A stretch of DNA of 64,000 bases from Boswellia sacra (Eukaryota > Streptophyta > Magnoliopsida > Sapindales > Burseraceae). A model generated the notes under the pieces. That model searched no databases. It was given only the letters and a program-made list of their open reading frames with translations, and was not told the DNA's origin. The stretch covers positions 124,001-188,000 of the forward strand of contig SNVD02004792.1 of NCBI GenBank assembly GCA_013180625.2, written 5' to 3'. This document shows, in pieces, positions 1-11,670 of this stretch (position 1 is its first letter; the number at the start of each line of letters is the position of its first letter). Made by a program: the position numbers and the translations under genes.

Positions 1-470
1 GCCTGGATCATTATCTCTTCTTCCTCAGAGTTGAAGTGGATGGCTTGATGCATAATGGACGACACGTCTTCTAAGGGGTGGAACCATGCACGTCCTAGTA
101 ATGTTGCAAAAGTTATTGGGATATCCAGTATAGTAAACTCTGTCATCACTTCAAGCCTATTTTTATCAAGGCTTTGAAAGTTCCAAGTACGCTCCTCTTT
201 GTGTCATGATAAGCATTGATAACGACTTAGGATGTTCCAATTCATCATATTTAATTTCAAATTCACTCAAAAGCCTCAGTTTTACTAAATTGACCGTTAA
301 TCCGTCATCCACCATCACATATTAAGTTTTCTTCCCTCAAATCTTGGCTGCTATGGATAGCAGTTTGTTGTGGTTTCTTCCTTCCAAAAGGAGAACAACA
401 TCAGAGAAACTGATAAGGCCCTTTTGTACCACCTTAAGAGTAACCGCTACAATCATCTCCTCAGGGCTCG
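1..470 (-). pseudogene. Retropepsin (protease) fragment of the Tat/Ogre-like element
   Basis: Reading the minus strand from about 470 down to 1 gives, with two stops near 330, a segment KGLISFSDVVLLLEGR, then MVDDGLTVNLVKLRLL where a catalytic D-x-G-S/A motif is expected, and near the window edge FTILDIPITFATLLGRAWF followed by SIMHQAIHF. The last stretch matches the C-terminal flap and LLGR(P/A)W block of plant gypsy proteases, whose role is to cleave the Gag-Pol polyprotein inside the virus-like particle. The catalytic triplet reads DDGLT, so the usual Ser/Ala after Gly is replaced by Leu. The gene is cut by the window start and is not functional. Confidence 0.75.
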
Positions 471-2300
471 AGATGAGAGAAATTGGTATCCTCGCTTAAA
501 CTCTGGCTATTGCTTCTCTATGCTTTTGGGATGAAATGAGCAAATCCTAAATGCTTGCATTTGCTTGTGTTTTCTTTAATTGCTTGAGCAATAAGTCATC
601 TTCCTCCTTCTTCTTTTCTTCATCTTGTCCTTCCTTCTTCTCTCCTTTAGCTTTTTTGGCTTTTGGGTTCTTATAGAATCTCCCACTTTGGGTTAAGCCT
701 TGAACCCTCTTCCTCCTTTTCATTGGCTACCCTCATACTCTCGCTCTCTCTCTTTTCTCCCTCTTTCTCATCAGCTGCCTTTACGCTCTCAGTCTGTAGT
801 GTTTATCCCTCAATAAGTGTTTCTTCCTCATTATTAAAGCTATCCTAGAAATCATCCTTCTCTACTTCGTCTCTATTATTGTTGAAATTGTCCCATAAAT
901 CTTCTATCATTCTCCCTTATTTATGGATTGTATCTTTTATCTATCACTAAAGTCTTCCCAGAAGCCATGAAGGGTTTCAACATTATCCCAAATTCCCAAA
1001 ACTTCCTTGCTTTCTTCTTCATCCTCACTATCACTGATAGACATATCGACTCCCATCCATTTGGCACTCTGGGAGTAAACTCTTACTGTTAGAAACGTCA
1101 TGTCAAGTGATTTCTTGGCAATCGACATCCCCTCCTTGAACTGTGCAAGAGTCACTTTTACCCACTCTCCTTGAAGTTAGATCCTGACCTCTAATTAAGT
1201 CGTATGGTCATCTTCAAAAGAGTTCTTGATTTCTTCTTTTGCACATCCTGACCTGATTAGAAGGACCTTTCCTTCACTTTCATTATCGTCACTGCCTTTA
1301 CTATCACCAACCCAAATTGGCTATGACCATGTCCCTTCTTTTATCCATTTCCCTATTTACTCTAGTGACTTCACTTTGACTTTTACCTATCCTTCATTCT
1401 GAGAGTAGACCTCAATTGCCAATGGTGTTAACTCTTCCTTGCCTTTCTTTTGCTTGTATTCCTCTTCCTTTTTTTTTTAACCATTCTTTGAATTTTGGCA
1501 TAGTCATCTCCACTTGCTTTCCCTCCACTTAGACCCTAGTTGCCAATAGAGTCACATGGATTGGCCCTTTTTCAAAAGATCTTAGTATCTCTTCTTCTGT
1601 GGCTTTCGAGCCAATTATGAAAACTCTTAGTGAATTCCTACTAAGATCTTCTTCCTCACTCAGCGACGTGTTTCACTCTAACTCCCCATGTCACTGAGTG
1701 TTGTGCACTCACCATTCCCATCGCTAAGTGGGGTATATTCTACTTCGTCTTCCCCCACAAAGGTGGGCACGTACTTATCTTCATCATTGTTGAGAGGGTT
1801 GTATTCTTCTTCTCCCCTCACTGGCCTGTACTTGCTCTAACTTCTTCTTCACTCTCTACAATTGGACATTTCCATTCTATTTCTAGGCATCGTCTAGCCC
1901 TTTTTCTGGCTCTCCATTTCTTCACAAAGGGATTCTCCTTTTTAACCTTTATTCCTTTATCTGGATAGCCTCGCTTCGCTCCCTTTCTCGGCATCCAATT
2001 TCTCCTGAAAGCACTCAAAGTTCTAGCCTCCTCCCTTTCGCCTTGCCTTTCACAGGAATAGTGTTGCTCATTTATCCTCATCCATTTTTCTTGGAAGGCT
2101 TTCAAAACTCTGACCCTCCTTTCTTCGTCCTCATTCCTCTTAAAGGACCTTAGGATTTCTCCCTTAATAATTCCTAAGTCAATCATGTTCACATGCGGTG
2201 GTGGCACGTTTCTATAATTTGGCCAGTAGTCTCATGTTGAACTTGTGGTTTGGTAGGAAGGGACCTGCTGATCCTTTTTTAGTAGTGGTAGTAGCTTAGA
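470..2300 (-). pseudogene. Gag-protease linker of the Tat/Ogre-like element, low-complexity charged coding remnant
   Basis: This stretch keeps coding-like composition on the minus strand but no long frame. It encodes Glu/Asp/Lys-rich modules, for example SDSEDEEES near 1000 and a 129-codon frame at 2207-1818 with three loose copies of a basic F-x3-W-x2-(R/K) motif (EKWMRIN, RNWMPRK, KKWRARK). The plus strand is therefore rich in CTTCTTCTTCC tracts. Tat/Ogre elements are known for very long spacers near gag and protease. I recognise no domain here. Confidence 0.4.
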
Positions 2301-3200
2301 ACACGTGCGTAGCTTCTCAAAAACCTTGGATAGTGATTGCCCTTGGTTGCTAAACTATCTTTGCAGTCAGACTACATTCACTTTAACACTTTTGGAGGTG
2401 GATCCTCCTCCACTTCCTCCTTGGTAGAAGTTCTTTCTGGGAAAATTCTTCTTTTGCTCAGCCACCAGATCCTTAAATTGGACACCAGAATCATACAGAT
2501 CTTCGAATGTTTTAAAGAGGAAGCTAGTCAAATGGTCCCGAATAAGAGCAAGAGCTTCTTTCACCACTATATTTACTTGATCTTTTTTTGAAGGTCTTGA
2601 GAACATCTGTGCTACCTTCTCTCTCCATCATGCCAATTATTTTGAAAAGGTCTCGCCCTACTTGAAGCAAGTTGTCTCCCAGTCTCTCAATGCCACATCA
2701 AGCTAGGTATCGTAGAAGTATTGATGTACAAATCTCTCAGACAGCTTGGTTCAATCTTCTCTTACTTTATCCTCCTGCTCAAGGTACGACTCGATGCGCT
2801 CCCTTCTAGCAAGTGAATGAAGAATTTCAAGATCAACTCCCTTGACAGGCTCGTCATGCCCATCATAGTAATGTAGTGTTGGAAGTAAGACTTTGGATTC
2901 CTATCTCCTGTGAATTATATCAAGTTTGGCATCTTAAACTTTGAAGGCAACCCTTCAATTTACATATCAGAAAGATCCTTTATTTTCTCTAGGCCTTTCT
3001 TCTTCATCATCCCCTGAAGCTTCTCTAGGTCTCTCCTTATATTTTCTATCTATTCGGCCTCCTTGGCCTTCAAATACTCCTCATCATCATGCAAGCCCTC
3101 CTCAGTGTGTTGGTTCGCCTAGCCTTCTCCACTGCTAGTGTTGCCATCCTTTTACCTATTAGGTAGATCTTTGCTAGAACCCTCTCTATTCTGTCCTATG
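2300..3200 (-). pseudogene. Gag (retrotransposon capsid) remnant of the Tat/Ogre-like element
   Basis: The minus strand reads FTGDRNPKSYF near 2910, then a helical tract with LSERFVHQYFYDT near 2730, WETTCFK and GETFSK near 2660, and the frame 2606-2367 beginning MFSRPSKKDQVNIVVKEAL and ending with a Gly/Ser-rich tail. The order (F-x-G-x-R-P, a W-rich helix, L-x-x-x-F-x-x-x-Y/F, then G-E-x-F/S) follows the retrotransposon gag domain of plant gypsy elements, which forms the nucleocapsid. Several frameshifts and stops interrupt it. No zinc knuckle was found. Confidence 0.55.
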
Positions 3201-4340
3201 ATAGGTCCCATACGCGATGGAAGCTTGGTGGTTATTAGCTTTATCATCTATAATATTTGCTGTCTTATGGGATCCATGTCTACCCTCATTTGACCCATAC
3301 CACTTGAAGTATCCTGTTCGGCCACTCTTATCGTTTCCTCTTCTTCTAATTCTACTATGTCCTCCTTTACCTCTAGTCTATGTAAATGAACCTGCTACCT
3401 GACCCAAGCTATGATGATTAAAAACACAAGGGGTCAACATGATGCATGGATGCATGTATAAATGTAATGCATGCTCATTAAAAGCATAGAGGCATAGTCA
3501 CAACACACATATCCTTCCAACCTTATTCCTCTTGCACATTTGTGAAGTCATCTCCCTAGGATTTTTGGCTTTGGCCTCCCATCAGCTGGGGATAGGAAGT
3601 CAACAAACACTCCCAAGACTTGGTCCTTTCTTACAAGTCCACATGATTTTCAAGATTCCATACTTAACCATTGTCTAACTGTTTAGAAATCACAACCGTG
3701 ATCCCATGATATGTGCATGCCAATTTTTGAACACGTGCATATCATACAACCCTGATTACAAAACAATCTAATAGTGGTTACTCATGGTCTTGAGGCGCGT
3801 AAACCTTTTTCAAATAGGTGAAAACATCATGTAATTAAAACTGATACCTTAATTGCTCTAACAATGGTTCAACATTAACTGGGTATCATCCAGTCAATAT
3901 GGAAACATAATTAGAAATTCATGGTATCTGTGTACTTAGTTACATAAGGCTTTCACCCCTCCACAAGAAGTCGACAGTTTTCCTATGTCTCAAAGGATTC
4001 ATACAAACAGCTAGAGGTTATGAATAATCCTAGGGATAGTAACTAAGTTTATTTATTATGGGCTTCAATCTTGTGTTTAATAGCCAAGCATCCCTTTGAG
4101 CGAAAGGTACCCTCTAGTGGAAGCTAGCTCTTTTTATACCCACTTAATGGTACGTGCTTAAGGGGGTGATTATTAATGATATGGGTCTCAAGGGCTCGAT
4201 TGGAACACAAGGAGTACCATGCCAAAGCCACCAATAAAAAATAAAAGGTAGTTATGTAGTGTGTGAAAGTGCATTTAGGATTACATAAATAACAAAGAAT
4301 AAATGAACTTAGTATTCCCTATCGGAATCAACTTCTCTAG
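3200..4340 (-). other. Untranslated leader between PBS and gag, no gene seen
   Basis: About 1.1 kb without a usable frame on either strand. It lies where the 5' leader of the minus-strand gypsy element should be, between its primer-binding site and gag. Nothing else is recognisable. Confidence 0.5.
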
Positions 4341-4359
4341 GTCCCCAGTGGAGTCGCCA
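4341..4359 (-). promoter_or_regulatory. Primer-binding site of the Tat/Ogre-like element
   Basis: On the minus strand it reads TGGCGACTCCACTGGGGAC, starting one base after the LTR end (...CTCACA at 4361). This TGG-initial sequence is the type used by plant gypsy elements to prime minus-strand DNA synthesis from a host tRNA 3' end. Its position fixes element orientation and the LTR border. Confidence 0.75.
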
Positions 4360-4360
4360 T

Positions 4361-6103
4361 TGTGAGTAGGGCTTCTATCTCGCTTCAAGCGCTTACGACC
4401 TTGGCACCGCTTTTTGACCTCCTTTCAGATAACTTAAAGGTCTATACAAATCAAGTCACGAAGACAACAAAGAATTGATAGAGTTGCCACTTGGGTAATT
4501 AACCAAAAGAAAAATTGAGTGATGGTAGCTGATGCCTTACTTCTTTAGACCTAACTACCACCCATCACACCTTTATAAATGAGTTTGGGAAGTTAGGTAC
4601 GGGTTACACCTACTTGGATGCTAATCTAAGCTCTATTAAGGGTCTATTGAGTTCTAAGTTCTAGGCTGTTAATGCTCTCCTATCTTGATCCTACGTTTTA
4701 TTATGCAAACAACTGCTTTTATCTTGTTATTACATGTGAAATGATAATGGTTTATATACATTCATAGAGAGAGGGAGGAGAAATGATTACGTTTCCATCA
4801 AACATAAGGGAAAGAATTGAGGATTACAACATTCTTCTCATAATAGTTGTCACAATAAAGCAGTTATAAACCTGTGAATTTCAAATTGGATTCCTTATCA
4901 CTGAACAAGTGCATTAATAAAAAACAAACATAAATATTAACCTAAACAAACCATTTTTGTACTGATTGTAGCATCTTTGATAAACTATTCTAAACATATG
5001 TAATTAACCACTAAATAACTACTAATCATGCTTAATCACCCGCTAATTAATCACATAATTACCTACTAATTATCTACTAATTATCTATTAATCATGCATA
5101 ATTAACCCTTAATTAACTACATAATTACCTACTAATTATCAGCTAATTATCTACTAATCATGCATAATTAACATCTAATTAAACATGCTTAATTAAACTA
5201 CTAATCCTAAACTAAACATGGCAATTAACTACTAATTAATTAAACTAATCCTAAGCAAAACATGGCATATTCATTTATAATTATACATAAACATGGCAAA
5301 TTAACCTAAATAAAATATCTTAAAATAAAGAGGAGGCTTTCAGAAAACTTACCAAATTTTGAATTTAATTGGAAGTCGAAAACTAGCGTCGACACCCTAG
5401 AATCCCTTAAAGGACGTCGAGAACACTGAGAAAACATCAAAAAATATTTAAACTAAAGAGAGTGTCTTAAAGTATTCAAAATCTCTCTAAATATGGATAT
5501 CTATGGTATTTTCACCCAAAATCGGGATGCCTAGAATCAAGAGCTGGGTGCCCTTATAGAGGGCCCCACCCCCAAAAAAATGATCTCTTTCCTCGATATA
5601 GGACTGTAGACCAAAGGCATACGCCCATAGCTAAAGGCATACACCCCTAACTATAGGAGCTAGTAGGGTTTCTAGATACTTCTAAGGTGCAAGACCCAAA
5701 GCCATGTGCCGTAGATGCCAAAGGCACTCATGTGCCGCACGTAGCACCTAAAGGTTCTCATGTGCTACCTGTAGCACCTAAAGGCACTTGCGCGCCACCT
5801 ATACCTAAGGGCATATGCCTTTACCCTTAAGGTGTTAGCCCTAGACATCAGGCGCTGACCCTATTTGCACTGTTTTTGCATCGATTTGGCACGGATCTTG
5901 TACTATTTTCAATGATCATGTTTCCTAAGGTCAAAACTGTTTCTCATCGATGCCATACCAATCTCGAGCCTTTTTGGCTATTTTTAACCTATCTTGGTGT
6001 TAATTCTCGACATAATTGCTAGTCTTAAAAACTACTCTTGATTACTGTCTACTGGTTGTCATCACCAGGGGTTTAAACCATAAGCAAAGTTCTAGTGCTT
6101 ACA
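4361..6103 (-). repeat. 5' LTR (1743 bp) of the Tat/Ogre-like element
   Basis: On the minus strand it begins TGTAAGCACTAGAAC (6103) and ends ...CTACTCACA (4361), next to the PBS. It is related to the plus-strand solo LTR at 54597-56149: both start TGTAAGCACTA, share a TAATTAATTATG-rich tract, a G/C-rich block with repeated AAAGGCA/GTGCCTTT words, and an ...CTCACA end. No partner LTR of this copy lies in the window, so its TSD cannot be tested (right flank GACTG). Confidence 0.75.
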
Positions 6104-7447
6104 GACTGTCCTAAGTTTGTGCAAACCTATAATGCCCCTTATATATGCCATGTCCTCCTTGCAGACTTAGGACAATAATTAGGGTTTTATTAATTATGTC
6201 CAAACTCTAATTGGGCTTCAGAGTTTTATATTATTTGGGTCCAACCCATATCTTAACCTTAATATTTAATTAATCAATATTAATTAAATACATGACCCTT
6301 TAAATTGTCTAGCTTATTTAGTTTTAATTTAATACCTAGGCCTTATTCCCCAATAAGCCTAATTAAATTAAAACACTAATTTCTCAAGTCCACGTCCAAG
6401 TCCGAATAATTATTTCAGCTATCTAGGGGACCTACGGGCGCATATTTAATTATAAGCTCCAATAGATTTGATACAATACGCTATTATCCTATAATTATAG
6501 TGGACTACACCTATAGGTCTAGCCCATTCCACTATAAGCCTAAAGCTATACTTTTGAATTTAATATTCTTTACAGAAAGTTTAATAATTTAATTTAATTT
6601 AAGTATTTATTTTGGGCCTATCTGTTGAGCAATAGGTTTGCATACCTACTCTTAATGGAATACCAATAATTGGAGTAAGTATAATTTATCTTTTTACCCC
6701 TCTAACTACATCATGAGCCCTTGATACAAGTTTTACATCATTGAAATGATTTAAGATTTATTCAAATAAATCTTAGTTTAATAGACAACCTTCATTAAAC
6801 ACTTGGCCAAGATTCTACCACTTAAAACCTTGGAAAGCCCTCAAGGTGGTATTCTGTAATCCTTTAGTAGTCATGAATTCCATATCTAGTGTCTACTAGA
6901 ATATATATTTTACAATCCCAACTGACCTAGGTATTAACCTTTCATTTCAGGTCTCACTTTTTATTCTAATCAAAGACCATAGCCTATATATTAGAGGTAC
7001 ACTACTCATTTAAGATTAAAGTCGGAAGGCATTTACTGCTCAAGTTTAGAAATTCGCATTCGGTCATAGTATTTCCACCAAATTGATAATTTCTATGTGG
7101 TCTATGTTCAATGCATTCATAATGCATAAGTGTATTTGTCCTGAAGTCTCCACTTCAAATGGGTTATAGACTTACCATTTCCCTATTGGAGACAAACCAT
7201 GTAGCAACGTTGTTTAGATAAAGTGTCCACCTTTTATTTATAAGTTGTGAATTAGTTTTGAGCTATGATAAAGTTCTACATCTTATACGTATCTCACGTA
7301 AACAGAATTTTGTCAATATACAAGCTTTGGAGCCTTTAATCACTAATACAATCATATTTGGGCACAAAAAGTAACAACAACTTTATTTATTAATTCAATG
7401 TTTACAATTTGTAGAAAATATCCATACTGTTAGGGCAATTACTAACA
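6104..7447. repeat. LTR-like noncoding segment of an unidentified retrotransposon
   Basis: This AT-rich segment has no frame of note. Its right edge, TGTTAGGGCAATTACTAACA followed by copia pol, carries a TGTTAG/CTAACA terminus that abruptly ends the Tnt1-like pol. Its left edge abuts the LTR at 6103. A 10-bp inverted repeat (TGTCCTAAGT at 6107, ACTTAGGACA near 6173) lies at the left edge. It may be an LTR inserted in the copia pol and itself hit by the gypsy element, but no TSD or partner LTR confirms this. Confidence 0.35.
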
Positions 7448-8980
7448 CATCATTCGCGATGACATACTCTAAGTGCCAAGAGGGTGTTTTCTCTATCAAG
7501 TTGACCGTCGAACTTCAAGTGCTTATATCAACTAGTTCTTATTCATCGTGCTTTAAGATTAGAACTACTTCAAAAGAATCTAACATTTCTTATTTTTCTT
7601 CCTGTGTAGTTGTCATCTCTATATTCCTCTTTGTGCCTTCTTCACTTTGTAGTTCGTCTTCTATAAAGATAACATCCCTACTGATGATGACCTTGTAGGT
7701 TGTGGCATCCCACAAGTGGTATTCTTTGACTCCATCATAATACCTTAAGAATATACATTTCCTTGATATTGGATCCAATTTATCGCTTACGGAGGACATC
7801 CAAAAATATAAAAGGTGGAATAGTAAACTAGCTTACTGTTCCTATCTCAATAGGTGTTTTCATCTCAATAGCTATTAATGGAGACCTATTTATCACATAA
7901 CAAGAATTTTTGGTTGCTTTTGCCCAAAACATCTTAGATAAACCTATAATCCTCAATATAGCTCTTATTCTTTCTACAAGAGTTGTATTTACTTGTACAA
8001 AACCATCTTATTGTGGTGTGTAGGCTACAGTTTTCTAACGGTTTAAACCTTCTTGATAGAAAAATGCATCAAACTCCTTGTTATAAAATTCCCCTCTAGT
8101 ATCTGTCCTTAAACATTTAATTTTCCTTCCAACTTCAAACTCTATCAACACTTTAGAGGCTTTAAACACTGTAAACACATCTAATCTTCTCTTGATAAGG
8201 GTACACCTAAAATCTCCTAGAATAGTCATTGATAAAGAGCATAAAGTAATTTTCACCTCCCAAGGATGTAACCACTGACTCCCAAACGTCAGAATGAATC
8301 AAGTCTAGAGTGTTTTTTCTCTTAGTAGTAGATTTGCTAAAACTTCAATAAATTTTGCATGCTAGTACGATAATGCTTGCAGACTGATTTGACTCCAGGA
8401 AGTAACTTGCGATCTAAGAGAATATCTAAGAGAATTTTTGTGATGACCTGCGAGCCCCACACAACCATAAATTGTCTGCTTTGGGCTACCCACGTTGGGC
8501 CCAACACACAAGGCCGCACAGCCCATCTCGCTGTATCAGGCACCCTCATGGCTTTATCCCCGAAGGGCGTGTCCCCCACTCGAACCCGAGTCCTCCACCT
8601 CAAAAGCCCTGTGTGCCGGGCTCGACGCGGGCAGCCCAAAGCGGATAATTCATGGTTGTGTGGGGCCCGTGGGTCATCACAATTTTCAAGCCTCTTTCCA
8701 ACATATGTCATAGTTTGCGATGCCACATCATCGTCAACTCTTCTCTAGAAAATTGCAATAGATACATTTGCCACCCAAAATGTTTTCTCCACGAAGCATG
8801 TATAGATTAGCTACAATCTTTTTCTCCTTCATAATCATAAAAGCACCTTTGACAACTTTCATGACTCCATTTTGTGCATGGAATTCACATCCAAGACCAT
8901 TTAGTTGTTTGTAGATAGTAAATTTTTCTTCAAGCCTTTCACAACCATACCTCTTAAATGGTGCAAATCGTTCCATCGAA
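7448..8980 (-). pseudogene. Copia pol remnant: GAG-pre-integrase and integrase
   Basis: Integrase inserts element cDNA into the host genome. From 8976 down the frame shows the GAG-pre-integrase block (GVMKVVKGAFMIMK, LYMLRGENILGG), then past the MITE the core piece 8256-8035 with DVFTVFKASKVLIEFEVGRK and CLRTDTRGEFYNKEF (the D-x-G-G-E motif reads DTRGE), and 7799-7590 with DPISRKCIFLRYYDGVKEY and SRDVIF, the conserved block before RT. The frame ends abruptly at 7448. Not functional. Confidence 0.75.
8439..8681. mobile_element. MITE (~243 bp) with ~48-bp terminal inverted repeats
   Basis: The ends are inverted copies: TGTGATGACC...CCCACACAACCAT...GCTTTGGGCT on the left and its reverse complement on the right (AGCCCAAAGC...ATGGTTGTGTGGGG...GGTCATCACA), with a handful of mismatches. 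The interior is far more GC-rich than the flanks. Flanking ATTTT on both sides is a plausible target duplication. It encodes nothing; frames over it are by-products of its GC content. It interrupts copia pol, so it is younger than that element. Confidence 0.8.
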
Positions 8981-9229
8981 CATCTTTATTTTCATAGTGT
9001 TAATGTCAACAATCTCCAAAGCATGATCATTACCCATGTACGCTAATCCTCTTAAGATAGGTTTACATTGATGGAACCATTCTATTTGAGAAGTTATATG
9101 CCACATTGCTATTGAGTTAGTTAGCCAAACATTAGTAGACTTCTTTCTGCCTTCTGCAAAGTTGTTGCCTCACTATATAATATGTCACCATCATCTGAAG
9201 TGCTTACTACGTAGATTTGAGTATTGGAC

Positions 9230-9995
9230 GACTTAGGTGCTTTCTTTTTTTTCTTTCTCTTTTTACTCTTTTAAAAATGCTAACAATCCTTCTTTGCATG
9301 TCACCACCTTACCACACTGATAACATTTAACCGCCATACTTCTAGACTTTGAGCTTTTCTTGTTATGACTAACATTAGAACTATGTTCCCTTAATCTTCC
9401 TCTAGCAAGGGATAATGCTTCGGCTTGTTAAGAAGTCAATGGTTTGTCTTCCTTGTTTTTATGTCTACTTTCTTCTTAAAAAATAGTAGCTGCAACATCA
9501 TTAAAGACTAGCTTCGACTTTGTAGCACCATTAGCCACATTTATGATGAAGTGATCATAAGAATTAGGCAGACTTTGAAGTATAAGTTCAACACATTCTT
9601 TTTCCTCTATATTGTACTCAATGGTAGAGAACTTAGAAAATAGATTCTTTAAGATGTTAATATGTTCAGTCATCGAACTGGATTCTGCCATATGAAGTGT
9701 GTAGAGTTCTTTTTTTTTTTTAAAGATACTTCGCTTCACATAAACTTATCAAAGTATTATAAATTTCCTTTGTTGTTTCCATTTCAACAACACTTGACAA
9801 CATATCATCTACCAATTCTAGATGTATGTTTGCAATTGCATCTCTATCCAACTTCTCCCATTTCTTATTATCAATAATCCTTGTTGGTCTTGCTCTAATT
9901 GCTTCTATTCTTTCCTCAAAATAGCCTTTGTCTTCATCTTCCATAACCTAAAGTTGCTCCCACTGAACTTTTTTTATTTCAAAATTCGCAACCAT
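9230..9995 (-). pseudogene. Copia Gag remnant (UBN2-type)
   Basis: Gag builds the virus-like particle. The start codon is ATG at 9995 (MVANFEIKKVQWEQL, then an in-frame stop and MEDEDKGYFEERIEA). The frame includes KKWEKLDRDAIANIHLEL and, after a frameshift in a long A/T run near 9720, MTEHINILKNLFSKF and ECVELILQSLPNSYDHFI, the usual gag blocks of Tnt1-like copia elements. Near 9300 a degraded CCHC knuckle (CYQCGKVVTCK) has lost its His spacing. The gene has at least one stop and one frameshift. Confidence 0.7.
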
Positions 9996-10203
9996 TTGTT
10001 TCACTCTTATAGTGAAAAATGACCCAAAATAATAGTAAGTGCTGGTATAATTAAATAAATCATGAAAGTTCCCAGGAAAATTCGTTGTGGATAAAGCCTC
10101 CTTAAAGACCAAAGTCCTTAGACTTATAGTCTTTTTGGCAGAACTTTCCTAGGCATGTATAAAATCATACAAGTAATTACTCACTATCCTAAATCAAACT
10201 TTG

Positions 10204-10208
10204 ATGCC
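10204..10208. repeat. Left target-site duplication ATGCC
   Basis: ATGCC directly precedes the left LTR at 10209 and recurs directly after the right LTR at 19422-19426. This 5-bp duplication is expected for gypsy integrase and proves the two LTRs belong to one insertion. Confidence 0.9.
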
Positions 10209-11628
10209 TGATGCGTTCAAAACTAGCAAGTATACTAGTCGCACAAGTAATAAAGTGATAAGTAAGATATCGTTCCCACGAGGATTGATTCTAATTGAAT
10301 TTGTTATTTCCAGCAACAATTAACTAAATGGGGGGTTTCGTTGGTTGATTAACTAAATGAAAAACTTAATACGATGGTAATTAATGAATAACACAATGCA
10401 AACTTAATTGAAATGGGAATTAATCAATGATAGAAATCTGGTCAAGGGATCATTCTCCACCATAAGATATAGATTTATGAATTAATTGTAGAATTATAAT
10501 CCAATTACACCATTGAAATTATCAACCTTAGATAACAATAAGCTCTGTTATCCCAATCTTTCCTTACTTTGTTGTTAAATAAAACAGGCTCTTTATTTAA
10601 TCTCTATCCATCAAACAACCTAGAACAAGCTCTCTAAATTTAATTCAATGAATGCATTACGAAAAGAAAGACAGGTTGATCTAAGCAATAAACACACAAG
10701 CTCGGATTATTTAACTTAGGTTATATTCTCCAATTGCAATCTCTGATCACAATTTTGCTACTAATGATTAGAAATTCAAGACAATTACGGATCAAGATTT
10801 CTAGTCTAGCAATAGACAATATCCAGATTATATTCAGTTGGCCACCCAAATACAATCCAGCAAGCAATCATAAGCATTAAACATGGGAAAATACAAGCAA
10901 CTTCAATTAGAGAATTGGATAACAATTCCTTGCACAATCAATTCACAAAAACCATATCAAGAGCTTTGAAATCACCCTCAACCAATTCAGATTTAGTTAC
11001 ACATATTCAGAAACAATACAAATACAATACAATATGGAGACATTCCAGAAAATGGAAGGAAAAGGGAAAACTTAGCAAATTTGATGAAAATCTCTCAAGA
11101 TTGTAGTTCTTCATCTTTCCAAGCCTTCAATCTCCTTCAAGAACTCCAAGAGATGAGAGAAATCCAAAGATGCAGCCTCCTCCACGTTCTCCCCTCTTCA
11201 AGTTATGAAAATAAAACCCTAAAATGTGTTTAAATACTCTGCTACAGTAACGTGCTACAGTGTCCCGTATTATACATGCTACAGTAATGTGTGGAATTAC
11301 ATTTCTACACTTCTCACACTGTTTTGATTACAACTTTCGGTACACTGAATGGATTCATAAACCGTAAATTTCTCCAAAAAGTAGACTTCGAGAGCTTTTC
11401 AACGGTATATGATATGTCATCGGGTTCATTGTATATCAATACAATTAAATCCGAGAAGATGGTTGACTAGCAGAGGTGAAAATGAAGGGTTTTACTCCAT
11501 TTTTGTGCAAGTTGCTCCAAAACTCCTACAAACATCAAAACCACACAAAAACATAAAAATACCAAGGAATATAGCAAAGAAACATGGACGAATTGATATA
11601 AAAGTAATACATAAATAGACACCTATCA
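10209..11628 (-). repeat. 3' LTR (1420 bp) of the Athila-like element
   Basis: Plus-strand ends TGATGCGTTC...ACACCTATCA. It pairs with 18004-19421 with roughly two dozen scattered differences. A third, more diverged copy is at 30350-31755. Frames inside are not genes. Confidence 0.93.
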
Positions 11629-11670
11629 AATTCTCCCACACTTAAACTTTGCTAGTCCTCGAGCAACTAA
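11629..11670 (-). promoter_or_regulatory. Polypurine tract and 3' hairpin module
   Basis: On the minus strand: TTGCTCGAGGACTAGCAA (a short stem-loop), then AGTTTAAGTGTGGGAGAA, then the LTR. The GAGGAC-hairpin plus AAGTGTGGG(G)GA is a standard 3' module of Athila-like plant elements; the purine run primes plus-strand DNA synthesis. Confidence 0.7.

Larger units (their letters stand above)
1..4360 (-). mobile_element. Internal region of a decayed Tat/Ogre-like Ty3/gypsy retrotransposon (continues left of window)
   Basis: On the minus strand the order is LTR (4361-6103), PBS (4341-4359), untranslated leader, gag (about 3200-2300), a long linker (2300-470), then protease (470-1). RT, RNase H, integrase and the 3' LTR would lie left of the window. 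The protease piece, the gag-like tract and the PBS type fit the Tat/Ogre group of non-chromovirus gypsy elements. Every coding part has stops and frameshifts, so the element is dead. Family placement rests on remembered motifs, not a search; gypsy is safe, Tat/Ogre is likely. Confidence 0.75.
7448..10208 (-). mobile_element. Tnt1/Tork-like Ty1/copia element, 3'-truncated internal part
   Basis: The minus strand carries PBS, gag, GAG-pre-integrase, integrase and the linker leading to RT, then stops at 7447 where other repeat DNA begins. RT and RNase H are absent. The 5' LTR is displaced to 19429-20100 by the gypsy insertion at 10209-19421. The split PBS reads TTGGCATCAAAG when the two sides are joined (two bases from 19427-19428, then 10208 leftward), a decayed form of the initiator-Met primer site TTGGTATCA. 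A MITE sits in pol at 8439-8681. Confidence 0.75.

Noticed and set aside
6107..6173. 67-bp stretch bounded by TGTCCTAAGT and ACTTAGGACA as a tiny transposon
   Set aside because: No target duplication and only 10-bp ends; could be chance or part of an LTR.
8337..8748. Overlapping frames on both strands up to 129 codons
   Set aside because: They arise from the GC-rich MITE at 8439-8681, which is noncoding.
10915..11618. Plus-strand frames in the left LTR (and their twins at 18528-18899 and 19202-19411)
   Set aside because: They lie in LTRs, antisense to the element, and have no recognisable domain.
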